Source: Prochlorococcus sp. AG-363-P01 (lineage in GTDB: Bacteria > Cyanobacteriota > Cyanobacteriia > PCC-6307 > Cyanobiaceae). Taken from it: a stretch of DNA of 64,000 bases. The first letter of the stretch is position 1. Each line of letters starts with the position of its first letter. Made by a program: the position numbers and the translations under genes. Shown in pieces: positions 1-10,438 of this stretch. The stretch is taken from NCBI GenBank assembly GCA_003278225.1, contig QCGC01000002.1, positions 1 to 64,000 on the forward strand. The letters are read 5' to 3'. A model generated the notes under the pieces. It ran no database searches. It worked only from the letters and a program-made list of their open reading frames with translations, and was not told the origin of the DNA.

Positions 1-31
1 CACTTCTTTGCGCTACCAATTAATTTTTTAG

Positions 32-1501
<1,470 letters not shown>

Positions 1502-1509
1502 ATCCACCA

Positions 1510-1557
1510 TTAAGAGAAGCACAACCTTCTCTTAAAACAAGGATTACTTCCCTTGTT
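1510..1557 (+). other. two abutting stem-loops between atpD and atpC
   Basis: The first hairpin (1510-1535) has perfect 10-base arms (TTAAGAGAAG / CTTCTCTTAA) and a 6-base loop. The second (1536-1557) starts at the very next base, with 7-base arms (AACAAGG / CCTTGTT) and an 8-base loop. Neither is followed by a T run, so they are not classical intrinsic terminators. Protection of the atpD mRNA 3' end or partial termination before atpC is an inference. Confidence 0.65.
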
Positions 1558-1593
1558 CACACCAACACACCTTATTCACAACACCCTCTCCCA

Positions 1594-2004
1594 ATGTCCC
1601 TCACCCTCCGAGTGCTGGCACCTGACCAGAGCGTGTTTGACGGCACGGCCGAAGAAGTCATTCTTCCTAGTACTACAGGCTTGCTAGGAATCCTTCCAGG
1701 CCACATATCAATGGTTACAGCTCTTGATATAGGGGTATTAAGAGTTCTAAACAATGGGAGTTGGGATTCCATTGCTCTAATGGGTGGATTTGCAGAAGTA
1801 GAAGCCAATGAAGTTACTGTTTTAGTTAATAGTGCAGAACTAGGTACCAAAATTGATCCCACCACAGCCGAGGCTGATCTAGAAAAAGCTAAAAATGAGT
1901 TCAATCAACTTGAAGCTCAGAACAATTCCACGGAAAAAGTAAAAGCACAGCAAAACCTCAATCGCGCAAGGGCAAGGTTACAAGCAACTAAATCAACAGA
2001 TTAA
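1594..2004 (+). CDS. atpC: F1 ATP synthase epsilon subunit
   Basis: Epsilon subunit of the central stalk, which couples rotation to catalysis and can inhibit ATP hydrolysis. The 136-residue product has the N-terminal beta-sandwich (MSLTLRVLAPDQSVFDG, with the ILPGH turn) and a C-terminal two-helix region rich in Ala, Lys and Glu, matching the family's usual length. ATG start. It is the second gene of the atpD-atpC unit. No clear Shine-Dalgarno sequence precedes it, and no terminator is visible in the 37 bases before the next gene. Confidence 0.98.
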   Translation: MSLTLRVLAPDQSVFDGTAEEVILPSTTGLLGILPGHISMVTALDIGVLRVLNNGSWDSIALMGGFAEVEANEVTVLVNSAELGTKIDPTTAEADLEKAKNEFNQLEAQNNSTEKVKAQQNLNRARARLQATKSTD

Positions 2005-2041
2005 TAACCTAACCTGATCTAACCAAGGCAGCAACAATGGA

Positions 2042-2719
2042 GTGAGCTTAAATCTCCTTTTAGACAATGCTGATCCATCTATTTGGACCAAATGGTTCAA
2101 ATTAGGAATATTTAATGGGGTCACAACTAACCCAACTTTGCTAAAAGAGGCCAACCAACCGTGCACGCTAGAGAATTTGTTTTTTTTAGCTCAAGAAGCT
2201 AAAAAACTAAATTACAAAGAACTACACATTCAGGCATGGGGTGAAGATTCTCTAGACCTCTTTAAATGCGGTCTCGCAATCGGAAAACTTTCAACTCCTA
2301 ATATGCATGTTCATGTCAAAATACCTATTTCAAAAGAAGGCTGCAAAGCTGCAGTAGAACTAATTAAGGCAAGAATTTCTGTTACTTTTACTGCTTGCTA
2401 TCAGGTTAAACAAGTTCTCATAGCTTCAGCCATTGGATGTAGTTATATAGCTCCATATATGGGTCGTATCAATGACGAAGGAAGAGACGGTAAAGCAGAG
2501 TTAATAAATATGCAAAAAGTCTTAGAGGGTACAGGCAGTAATTGCAAGATACTGGTGGCAAGTATACGCAAAACTACTGACATGAACTACTTGGCTTGCC
2601 AAGGGATTAAAAGTTTCACTATTAACAAAGAAATAGCTGAAGAGTTATTTGAATGTGAGTCAACTAAAAAAGCAATTGAAAAGTTTCAAAAAGATGCAAT
2701 ATTTTCTAGAAAAATGTAA
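2042..2719 (+). CDS. FSA/TalC-type transaldolase family protein
   Basis: A 225-residue class I aldolase of the small transaldolase / fructose-6-phosphate aldolase family. Visible family features are the N-terminal GVTTNPTLL motif, the Schiff-base lysine segment HVKIPISKEG, the APYMGRI segment and KILVASIRKT. The length suits FSA/TalC (about 215-225) rather than the roughly 330-residue TalB type. The start is GTG at 2042; an ATG five bases upstream runs straight into a stop. It lies 37 bases after atpC on the same strand and may be cotranscribed. Whether it acts as a transaldolase in the pentose phosphate pathway or as a sugar-phosphate aldolase cannot be decided from sequence. Confidence 0.88.
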   Translation: MSLNLLLDNADPSIWTKWFKLGIFNGVTTNPTLLKEANQPCTLENLFFLAQEAKKLNYKELHIQAWGEDSLDLFKCGLAIGKLSTPNMHVHVKIPISKEGCKAAVELIKARISVTFTACYQVKQVLIASAIGCSYIAPYMGRINDEGRDGKAELINMQKVLEGTGSNCKILVASIRKTTDMNYLACQGIKSFTINKEIAEELFECESTKKAIEKFQKDAIFSRKM

Positions 2720-2749
2720 ATATATCTTTAAACTGCCTTCTAAACAGAC

Positions 2750-3301
<552 letters not shown>

Positions 3302-3321
3302 TCACAATTAAATTATTTAAC

Positions 3322-4104
3322 TTGAAAGGTTTCCTTCTATTCGACATCGATGGAGTAATCCGAGATGTATCTAGTAGTTACCGACTAGCCATACAAGAAA
3401 CCGTTAATCACTTCAGCGAATGGCGACCAACTCTAGAAAATATCGATGATCTCAAAGCAGAAGGCTGCTGGAACAATGACTGGAAAGCAAGCCAAGAATT
3501 GATTGAGCGCTATCAGAAGCAACAAGGTTTTTCCAATCCCACGCCAAGTCTGAAAGAAATAGAAAGAATATTCAGTAATTTTTACTTTGGAGGTGATCCA
3601 AATGGGGATGCTCAAAAATGGCAAGGATTCATCAAAAATGAACCTCTTTTGGTGGACAAAAATTTCTTTAAGGCACTAGTCCAACAAGGTTATCTTTTAG
3701 GGTTTGTGAGCGGAGCAGAGCCCCCTTCGGCAAGATTTGTTTTAGAAAATCGTTTAGGCCTAGTAAATCCCCCTTTGATTGCCATGGGAGACGCTCCAGA
3801 CAAACCAGATCCAACAGGCCTAATTCAGATTGCCAAGCAGCTCGCCGGCAAGCCTTTGGGGCTGGGAGTGCCAACAATTGCCTACCTAGGGGATACTGTT
3901 GCAGACGTACTAACAATTCAAGAGGCTCAAAAACAACAGCCTCTGCAAAATTTCCTAAGTCTGGCTGTCGCACCTCCACACCTTCATAAAAATCAGCATC
4001 GAGTTGCACGTTTAAACTATGAGAACAGTCTAAGGAAATCAGGTGCAGATATAATCCTTAAACATACAAATGATCTGTTAAAGCTTACAAGAAAGCTAAA
4101 GTAA
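3322..4104 (+). CDS. HAD-superfamily (subfamily IA) phosphatase
   Basis: A 260-residue haloacid dehalogenase-type hydrolase. Motif I is DIDGVIRD at residues 8-15, with the nucleophilic and general-acid aspartates. Motif II is near FVSGAEPPSAR, the lysine is in GDAPDKPDP, and motif III is YLGDTVADV, so the catalytic set looks complete. It resembles the cyanobacterial/plant HAD-IA group known as TIGR01548, whose substrate is not established. The start is TTG at 3322; motif I lies only eight codons in and there is no usable ATG. A 94-base AT-rich spacer separates it from convergent pepP. Confidence 0.85.
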   Translation: MKGFLLFDIDGVIRDVSSSYRLAIQETVNHFSEWRPTLENIDDLKAEGCWNNDWKASQELIERYQKQQGFSNPTPSLKEIERIFSNFYFGGDPNGDAQKWQGFIKNEPLLVDKNFFKALVQQGYLLGFVSGAEPPSARFVLENRLGLVNPPLIAMGDAPDKPDPTGLIQIAKQLAGKPLGLGVPTIAYLGDTVADVLTIQEAQKQQPLQNFLSLAVAPPHLHKNQHRVARLNYENSLRKSGADIILKHTNDLLKLTRKLK

Positions 4105-4198
4105 GTAATCCCTAATTAAATAAAAATATTAATCAATAATCAAAAGAATTAATATCTCTGTTGAATTAAATGAAGATAATTTTCTTTAACAAATCTAT

Positions 4199-5527
4199 TT
4201 AAGGGAAATAGTTTTGCATTGCATCTATTGACTTCTGGGCATCAGCACTCAAGATCTCAGGATCATTTGTTCCCACCAAAACATCATCTTCTATGCGAAT
4301 CCCAATTCCCTTCCAACGTTGATCTATTGAAGGCTGTCCATCTGGAACAACAAATCGATCACTTACATAGATTCCTGGCTCAACAGTTAAGACCATCCCT
4401 GTTTTTAATTTGACAGGATATTCACCTAATCTATAAGCACCCACATCATGCACATCCAATCCAAGCCAATGACCAGTGCGATGCATAAATAGATGGCGGT
4501 AGGCTCCTTGTTCGATCAAAGATTCAACAGAACCTTTTAATAATCCAAGCGCTATTAAACCTTCAACAATTTTTTTCAGGGCAATAGCATGCACTTGTTC
4601 AGCATTATTCCCTGGCACCACAGCTTGCAATGCAGCTTCTTGAGCAGTCAAAACAACCTCATATAAGGCTCTCTGTTCACCGGTGAATCGTCCATTAATT
4701 GGGAAAGTCCTTGTTATATCACCGTTGTAATAATCAGACAAAGAGCATCCAGCATCAATCAAAAGCAATTCACCATCTCTAAGAAGTCCGTTATTCTTGG
4801 TGTAATGAAGTATGCAGGCATTATCTCCTCCGGCAACGATCGAACCATAAGCAGGTCCTCTCGCTCCATTTTCTAAAAAACACTGCTCTATCAAAGCTTG
4901 TATATGACGTTCGCTCATCCCAGGAGATGCTGCATTCCTAGCTATTTCATGGCCTTTGGCTGAAATTCTTGCAGCATCTCTCATACGTCCTATTTCCGAA
5001 GGCTCCTTAATTAGCCTCAATTGATGCAGTACCGGGCTAGGGTCAATTAATGAAAAAGCAAAAGAGCCACTTCTTTGTACCTTCTCAAGTTGCTCAGCCA
5101 GAACTTTTAAAACTATTGGCTCGATCTTTGGATGTTGACCAATTCGAAATGCTATCCCCTCTGCTCCTATTAAGTAATCCCCTAAACGTTTAGGTAAATC
5201 CTCTAAAGGATGAGCGATATCAGCCCCAAAATGATTAACTGCTCCTTCAGATCCATAACGAAAACCATTCCAAGCCTCGATGGTCAAATCCTTAGGTAAC
5301 ACAAATAAGACAAATCGCTCACCTATAGGACGATGTGGCAAAAAAAGAGCAACTGCTTCAGGCTCATCAAAACCAGTGAGATACCAAAAATCACTGTTCT
5401 GGCGAAATGGGTATTCACAATCAGCATGATGAGTCACCATTGGAGCAGCGGGGATGATCGCCGCATTACCTCGTAATTGCTCCAAAAAGCGATCACGGCG
5501 TCTAATAAAATTATGCTGATCGCTCAC
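4199..5527 (-). CDS. pepP: Xaa-Pro aminopeptidase (peptidase family M24)
   Basis: A 442-residue metallopeptidase that removes an N-terminal residue next to proline. The N-terminal aminopeptidase P domain (RRRDRFLEQL, then DFWYLTGFDEPEAVA) precedes the pita-bread fold. Metal ligands are seen in LLIDAGCSLSDYYNGDITRTF (two Asp), the HRTGHWLGLDVHD segment (His), VEPGIY (Glu) and GIRIEDDVLV (Glu). The ATG start and full length fit the family. The gene stands alone on the minus strand, divergent from the CNNM-GTPase-nad cluster across a 277-base spacer with no further gene visible. Confidence 0.95.
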   Translation of the reverse strand: MSDQHNFIRRRDRFLEQLRGNAAIIPAAPMVTHHADCEYPFRQNSDFWYLTGFDEPEAVALFLPHRPIGERFVLFVLPKDLTIEAWNGFRYGSEGAVNHFGADIAHPLEDLPKRLGDYLIGAEGIAFRIGQHPKIEPIVLKVLAEQLEKVQRSGSFAFSLIDPSPVLHQLRLIKEPSEIGRMRDAARISAKGHEIARNAASPGMSERHIQALIEQCFLENGARGPAYGSIVAGGDNACILHYTKNNGLLRDGELLLIDAGCSLSDYYNGDITRTFPINGRFTGEQRALYEVVLTAQEAALQAVVPGNNAEQVHAIALKKIVEGLIALGLLKGSVESLIEQGAYRHLFMHRTGHWLGLDVHDVGAYRLGEYPVKLKTGMVLTVEPGIYVSDRFVVPDGQPSIDQRWKGIGIRIEDDVLVGTNDPEILSADAQKSIDAMQNYFP

Positions 5528-5804
5528 AAAGCCATCCTCTTCAAAGCTTTTAGGATGACAGAGAAGTAGAGGTTTTTGGAAGGGGGTTTGTTCGAACTTT
5601 TACGGACGCTAAAAACACTTAATCATTATCAGGATCTGGACATCAAAGTAGTTACTAGTAAGGATTGGTTAATTCTTATCCTATTCAGTGACTATCAATT
5701 ACTTCGAGTTATGACTTGCAAAAGCAACTGATGGATGCAAAAAAAATCTTAATGCCATATCAAACCTCACATCCAAAAGGATCATCAACAAATGAGAGGA
5801 CAGT

Positions 5805-6788
5805 ATGCAACTAGCACTTCTTGTCCTAGTCGTATTAATTGGCTCTGCATTCTGTTCAGGGGTAGAAGCAGCTCTACTTACTGTCAATCCAATAAGAGTC
5901 CATGAGCTTGCAGTAAGGAAAAGACCAGTTACAGGGGCTAAGCGCTTGGCCAAACTACGACAAAAGCTTGGGCGTACCCTTACCGTCCTTGTAATCACAA
6001 ATAATGGATTTAACATTTTCGGCAGCTTGATGCTGGGAAGTTACGCCACTTTTGTATTTGAAAAAAACAATATTAGTGAGATTGCGCTCCCAATATTTTC
6101 AATTGGATTAACGATATTAGTAATACTTTTTGGCGAAATTCTCCCTAAATCAATTGGGAGTCATTTTGCTATCGAAGTCTCTTTAGCAAGCGCCTCAGTA
6201 CTTCATTTCCTAGGAGTCATAATGCGTCCACTATCACTTCTACTGGAGAAATTACTTCCAGTGATTACAACGGAAAATGAGATAAGTACCGACGAAGAAG
6301 AAATTCGACAGATGGCTAGATTAGGTTCTCAAAAAGGTCAAATCGAAGCTGATGAGGCAGCCATGATTGCCAAAGTATTTCAATTAAATGACCTTAAAGC
6401 TAGAGATCTAATGACCCCAAGGGTTTCTGCACCGACCCTAAATGGATCAGCTGCTATAAGGGATTTAAAAGATGCCCTAATAAACAACAATAATCAATGG
6501 TGGGTAGTACTTGGGACAGGAGTAGATAAAGTTGTAGGCATAGCCAATCGTGAAAACTTACTCACAGCGTTACTCAAGGGAGAAGGAGATTTGACTGCAG
6601 CAGAATTAAGCGAAACAGTTGAATTTGTTCCTGAAATGATTCGTGTAGATAAGCTTCTAACAAACTTCAATGATGACAAAAGAGGGGTAAGAGTTGTAGT
6701 CGATGAATTTGGAGGTTTTGTAGGTTTAATAGGTGCAGAAGCCGTGTTGGCGGTATTAGCCGGATGGTGGCGAAAATCAAGCTCATGA
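5805..6788 (+). CDS. CNNM/CorB-type membrane protein (DUF21 with CBS region)
   Basis: A 327-residue protein with a DUF21/CNNM transmembrane domain. The first membrane segment starts at residue 3 (LALLVLVVLIGSAFCSGVEAALL, with the family's acidic residue); further hydrophobic segments follow to about residue 150, with FGEILPKSIG at the domain core. A linker (EEEIRQMARLGSQKGQIEADEAAMI) leads to a CBS-pair region. The C-terminal CorC/HlyC transporter-associated domain of longer relatives is absent. Relatives function in magnesium homeostasis, but often carry a misleading hemolysin label. First gene of an overlapping run with the GTPase, nadD and nadE. Confidence 0.85.
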   Translation: MQLALLVLVVLIGSAFCSGVEAALLTVNPIRVHELAVRKRPVTGAKRLAKLRQKLGRTLTVLVITNNGFNIFGSLMLGSYATFVFEKNNISEIALPIFSIGLTILVILFGEILPKSIGSHFAIEVSLASASVLHFLGVIMRPLSLLLEKLLPVITTENEISTDEEEIRQMARLGSQKGQIEADEAAMIAKVFQLNDLKARDLMTPRVSAPTLNGSAAIRDLKDALINNNNQWWVVLGTGVDKVVGIANRENLLTALLKGEGDLTAAELSETVEFVPEMIRVDKLLTNFNDDKRGVRVVVDEFGGFVGLIGAEAVLAVLAGWWRKSSS

Positions 6789-8107
6789 TTTCCCCACCAA
6801 GCTCAGCAGAGCGTTGCAAGTTAGTAGTAAATGAATGGAGGAAACAATTAATTCTGACTGACCGTGAAAAAGGACTCTTAAGAGGAGAGCTCAAAATACT
6901 AGATAATCAAATTAATCGCCTAAATCACAAGCATCTTCGTTTGGCAGCTTTTGGCCGAGTAGGAGTAGGCAAATCAAGTCTCTTAAACGCAATTGTCAAT
7001 AAAGAAATCTTCTCTACAGATGTAGTCCATGGATGCACGCGTAACAGCCAGTCTATATTTTGGGATGAGCGCATTAACAATCTTGAAAGCATTGAACTAG
7101 TCGATACTCCCGGCATTGATGAAATTGAATCAAAGGCCAGAGCTCGCCTGGCAGCACGAATAGCACTTCAAGTTGATTTAGTTCTTCTTGTGATAGATAG
7201 TGACATCACAAGAGTGGAGCTAGAAGCCCTAGCAATGCTTTTAAAAAGTGGAAAGCAAATAGTTCTAGTCTTGAATCGTTGTGACCAATGGCAACCAAGT
7301 CAAAGAAAAGCAGTACTCAGAAGTATTCGCAAAAGGTTGCCTACAAATGCATGTAATCTTGACATCAAAGTCGTTGCTGCTGCACCAAAGAAAGTTCGAA
7401 TCCGAGCAGATGGTCGAGTAAGAAGTGAAAAGTGTTGTCCAAAAATTCAACCTCTGCTCTCTCATTTAAAGAACCTGTTATCTGAAAAAGGTGAACTACT
7501 ATTAGCCGTCAATACACTGCGCCAATCTGAAAAATTTTTTGAATCATTTAGATCTAGTAGACTAAAGCACAGTAAAGCTGCCGCGCAGGGACTTATTGGA
7601 AAATTTGCCGCCTTCAAAGCTTCTAGTATTGCAGCAAATCCTTTAGTAATACTCGATCTGGCTTGTGGGATTGCTTGTGATACAGCTCTTGTTATTCAAC
7701 TCAGCCAATTATATGGTTTACAAATGAGAGGACATGCTGCAAGGAAATTGTTAAAGCGAGTATCTGTCTACAACACTTTGATAGGAGGAGCCCAAATAAG
7801 TATCCAAGTAGCTTTAAGTGTTGTGCGACAACTTCTAATATTGTCAACTCCAATAACAGGAGGGTTAAGTCTGGCTTCTGCTGCTCCAGTAGCTATAGCC
7901 CAAGCTGCTTTAGCTGTTCATACCACAAAAATCACAGGACGACTTGCAGCACAAATGCTCCTTAGTGGAAACCATATAAAAAATTCTGAGCCAACTGCAT
8001 TGTTGCAACGACTAGCTGCAAAAGATCCCCAGATAAAGGTTTTACTAAAGGAATGGCCAGGAAGAAGAGAGAAACTCACCAATGAGTTACAAGCTCTACT
8101 TCCGTGA
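6785..8107 (+). CDS. Era-like GTPase with hydrophobic C-terminal domain (DUF697-like)
   Basis: A GTP-binding protein of about 440 residues. The G1 motif GRVGVGKSS, G3 DTPG and G4 NRCD are present after an N-terminal helical region. The C-terminal third contains hydrophobic segments (ANPLVILDLACGIACDTALV and the ITGGLSLASAAPVAIAQAAL region) resembling the DUF697 domain, so it is probably membrane-associated. I chose the ATG at 6785 because it overlaps the preceding stop as ATGA; an in-frame ATG at 6764 would add seven residues. The function is unknown; ribosome- or membrane-linked roles would be guesses. Confidence 0.82.
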   Translation: MISPPSSAERCKLVVNEWRKQLILTDREKGLLRGELKILDNQINRLNHKHLRLAAFGRVGVGKSSLLNAIVNKEIFSTDVVHGCTRNSQSIFWDERINNLESIELVDTPGIDEIESKARARLAARIALQVDLVLLVIDSDITRVELEALAMLLKSGKQIVLVLNRCDQWQPSQRKAVLRSIRKRLPTNACNLDIKVVAAAPKKVRIRADGRVRSEKCCPKIQPLLSHLKNLLSEKGELLLAVNTLRQSEKFFESFRSSRLKHSKAAAQGLIGKFAAFKASSIAANPLVILDLACGIACDTALVIQLSQLYGLQMRGHAARKLLKRVSVYNTLIGGAQISIQVALSVVRQLLILSTPITGGLSLASAAPVAIAQAALAVHTTKITGRLAAQMLLSGNHIKNSEPTALLQRLAAKDPQIKVLLKEWPGRREKLTNELQALLP

Positions 8108-8688
8108 CGCATCCCTCAGGGCCTATAGCATTATTAGGTACAAGTGCCGACCCTCCAACATACGGACATGAGGCCCTTTTAACTGGATTACTAACGATCT
8201 TTCCAAAGGTTGTAACTTGGGCCAGTGACAACCCTACTAAAAGTCATGGTGAATCTCTACACAATCGTCATGCACTGCTTAATGCACTTGTAAATGCAAT
8301 CGCAAACCCTCGCCTTAAAATCATCCAAGACCTTAGTAGCCCATGGACCATAACAACACTAGAAAAAGCAGTAGAAATCTGGCCTGAAGAAGAATTAGTA
8401 TTTGTTATAGGCAGTGATCTAGCAGAACAGATACCAAGCTGGGAAAAACCCAAGGCTGTTTTGAGAATGGCTCGCATTGGGATTGCGCCACGAGCAGGAT
8501 GGCCTCTTAACAAAAAACATCTCAGTACTCTGCAATCTCTCGGTGGACGAATCGATGTTTTACCTTTACAAATCCCATCCTCAGCGAGTTCACAAATTCG
8601 GCTCAATCCAAAGCTTTCCGAAATACCAGACTCAGTTTTACCAGTCGTGTTAGAGCAAAACCTCTATGGAGTAAGAGAAAGACAATGA
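8104..8688 (+). CDS. nadD: nicotinate-nucleotide adenylyltransferase
   Basis: Makes deamido-NAD from nicotinate mononucleotide and ATP, the step before NadE. The 194-residue protein starts with a nucleotidyltransferase motif, GTSADPPTYGH, where the usual HxGH reads TYGH; TxGH is tolerated in the superfamily. ELVFVIGSDLAEQIPSW is the second recognition segment, and IPSSASSQIR corresponds to the ISSTxIR motif. The start is GTG overlapping the GTPase stop as GTGA, and the stop overlaps nadE as ATGA, so translation of the run is likely coupled. The adjacent nadE strongly supports the call. Confidence 0.92.
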   Translation: MTHPSGPIALLGTSADPPTYGHEALLTGLLTIFPKVVTWASDNPTKSHGESLHNRHALLNALVNAIANPRLKIIQDLSSPWTITTLEKAVEIWPEEELVFVIGSDLAEQIPSWEKPKAVLRMARIGIAPRAGWPLNKKHLSTLQSLGGRIDVLPLQIPSSASSQIRLNPKLSEIPDSVLPVVLEQNLYGVRERQ

Positions 8689-10376
8689 GACTTGCTCTAG
8701 CTCAAATCAACCCATTGGTAGGTGATCTTAAAGGAAATGCCGAGATAATCCTTGAAGCATGCTACCAAGCAGCGAAGCGGCAGGCGAACCTATTGCTAAC
8801 CCCAGAATTATCTCTCTGGGGCTATCCACCTAGAGACCTGCTGTTCAAGCCTAACCTTTTAAAACAACAGTACGAAATTCTTGATGAAATTGCACAAGCT
8901 ATTGCTTTCGAATCAAAAGATTTAAAAGTGTTGATAGGGATTGCAGAGCCAACAGGAGATCTTCATTTACCAAAACTATTTAACTCAATCGTTCTTGTTG
9001 AGAGTTCAGGATGGAAGGTAGTAGCGCGCAAACAACTACTCCCCACTTTTGACGTATTCGATGAAAAACGCTACTTTCGTCCGGCAGAAACTTTAGGAAT
9101 ATTACATCTAAAAATCAATAAAAGAGAATGGAAATTAGGCCTGACAATTTGCGAAGACCTTTGGGTAGAGGAGGAGCTACAAGGTCATCGAATATCTGGC
9201 CCAGACCCAATTGCAAGACTAGAGTCACAAAAAATTGATTTTCTAATTAATCTTTCAGCTTCACCATTTAGCCACAACAAAATAGCCCTAAGGCAAAAAT
9301 TAGTGGCCAAAGCCGTAAAGCGCCTCGAATGTCCAGTCATATATCTCAATCAGGTCGGAGGCAATGATGAGCTGATCTTCGACGGCTCAAGTTTTGTACT
9401 TGATGCACAGGCTGAGTTAATTATCAAGCTCCCAACATGTCGCAAGGCACTTGCCATATGGGAACCAAGTCAAAAGAAGGAATCAACCACTGATTTGTCT
9501 ACGCCAGAGGAGGAACTCTTCAAAGCCCTAGTCCTTGGTGTAGGTGACTATGCAAGAAAATGTGGCTTTAACTCGGCTTTAATTGGTTTAAGTGGAGGAA
9601 TCGATTCTGCCCTAGTCACAGCTATTGCTACTGCAGCACTAGGTGCCCAAAAGATTACCGGTGTACTTATGCCATCCCCTTGGAGTTCACATGGCTCAGT
9701 TGAAGATGCTTTAAATCTAGCCAAGCGCCTTGGGGTAAGTACGCAAATGGTACCTATCAATAATCTAATGCAAAGCTATAACTCAGCTCTAGAAATGCCT
9801 CTAGGCAAATTACCAGAAGGGATTACAGCTGAAAATCTACAATCTAGAATTAGAGGAACTTTACTGATGGCATTAGCAAATCAACAAAAGCATTTACTCT
9901 TATCGACTGGAAACAAATCTGAACTGGCAGTTGGCTACTGCACTTTATATGGAGACATGAATGGAGGCCTCTCTGTTATCGGCGACTTATACAAGAGCGA
10001 TGTCTTTAGGCTCTCTGCATGGCTAGATAGTTCAGACTCTTACAAGTGTCGAGCAGAATTAGGCTTAACAAATAAGGAAGCAATTATTGGAGAAGCAATC
10101 TTAAACAAACCTCCTAGTGCAGAACTTCGACCAGATCAACTTGATAGCGATTCATTACCTAGCTATGAAATCCTTGATCCTCTTCTTCAAGCTCTTATTG
10201 AACAGCGACGAGCCTCTCAAGAACTTATAAATTCAGGTTCATGTCCAACTTTAATTAAACAAATAGAAAGTCTTCTCAAAAAAGCAGAGTTTAAAAGGCG
10301 TCAGGCTCCTCCTCTACTAAAAGTAACTCCTCAAGCCTTTGGTAGTGGATGGCGATTACCTATAGCAGCTAAATGA
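8685..10376 (+). CDS. nadE: glutamine-dependent NAD+ synthetase
   Basis: Last step of NAD synthesis: amidation of deamido-NAD using glutamine-derived ammonia. The protein has 563 residues in two domains. The N-terminal nitrilase-like glutaminase carries its Glu in LTPELSLWGYP, its Lys in KQLLPTFDVFDE and its Cys in LTICEDLWVEE. The C-terminal synthetase (from about residue 270) has the P-loop GLSGGIDSALV, then LSTGNKSELAVGY and GDLYKS. The ATG overlaps the nadD stop. It ends the overlapping cluster; no strong terminator is seen before ald. Confidence 0.97.
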   Translation: MRLALAQINPLVGDLKGNAEIILEACYQAAKRQANLLLTPELSLWGYPPRDLLFKPNLLKQQYEILDEIAQAIAFESKDLKVLIGIAEPTGDLHLPKLFNSIVLVESSGWKVVARKQLLPTFDVFDEKRYFRPAETLGILHLKINKREWKLGLTICEDLWVEEELQGHRISGPDPIARLESQKIDFLINLSASPFSHNKIALRQKLVAKAVKRLECPVIYLNQVGGNDELIFDGSSFVLDAQAELIIKLPTCRKALAIWEPSQKKESTTDLSTPEEELFKALVLGVGDYARKCGFNSALIGLSGGIDSALVTAIATAALGAQKITGVLMPSPWSSHGSVEDALNLAKRLGVSTQMVPINNLMQSYNSALEMPLGKLPEGITAENLQSRIRGTLLMALANQQKHLLLSTGNKSELAVGYCTLYGDMNGGLSVIGDLYKSDVFRLSAWLDSSDSYKCRAELGLTNKEAIIGEAILNKPPSAELRPDQLDSDSLPSYEILDPLLQALIEQRRASQELINSGSCPTLIKQIESLLKKAEFKRRQAPPLLKVTPQAFGSGWRLPIAAK

Positions 10377-10438
10377 TTAAAACAAATAATGGCAACTCTG
10401 CTCTTTCGGGGGCAACCTAATAGAAATTATAGCTATCA

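Noticed and set aside
4126-4155. A-T only inverted repeat between the HAD gene and pepP
   Set aside because: Eight-base arms of A and T only are expected by chance in such a spacer, and no T run or G-C core supports a terminator.
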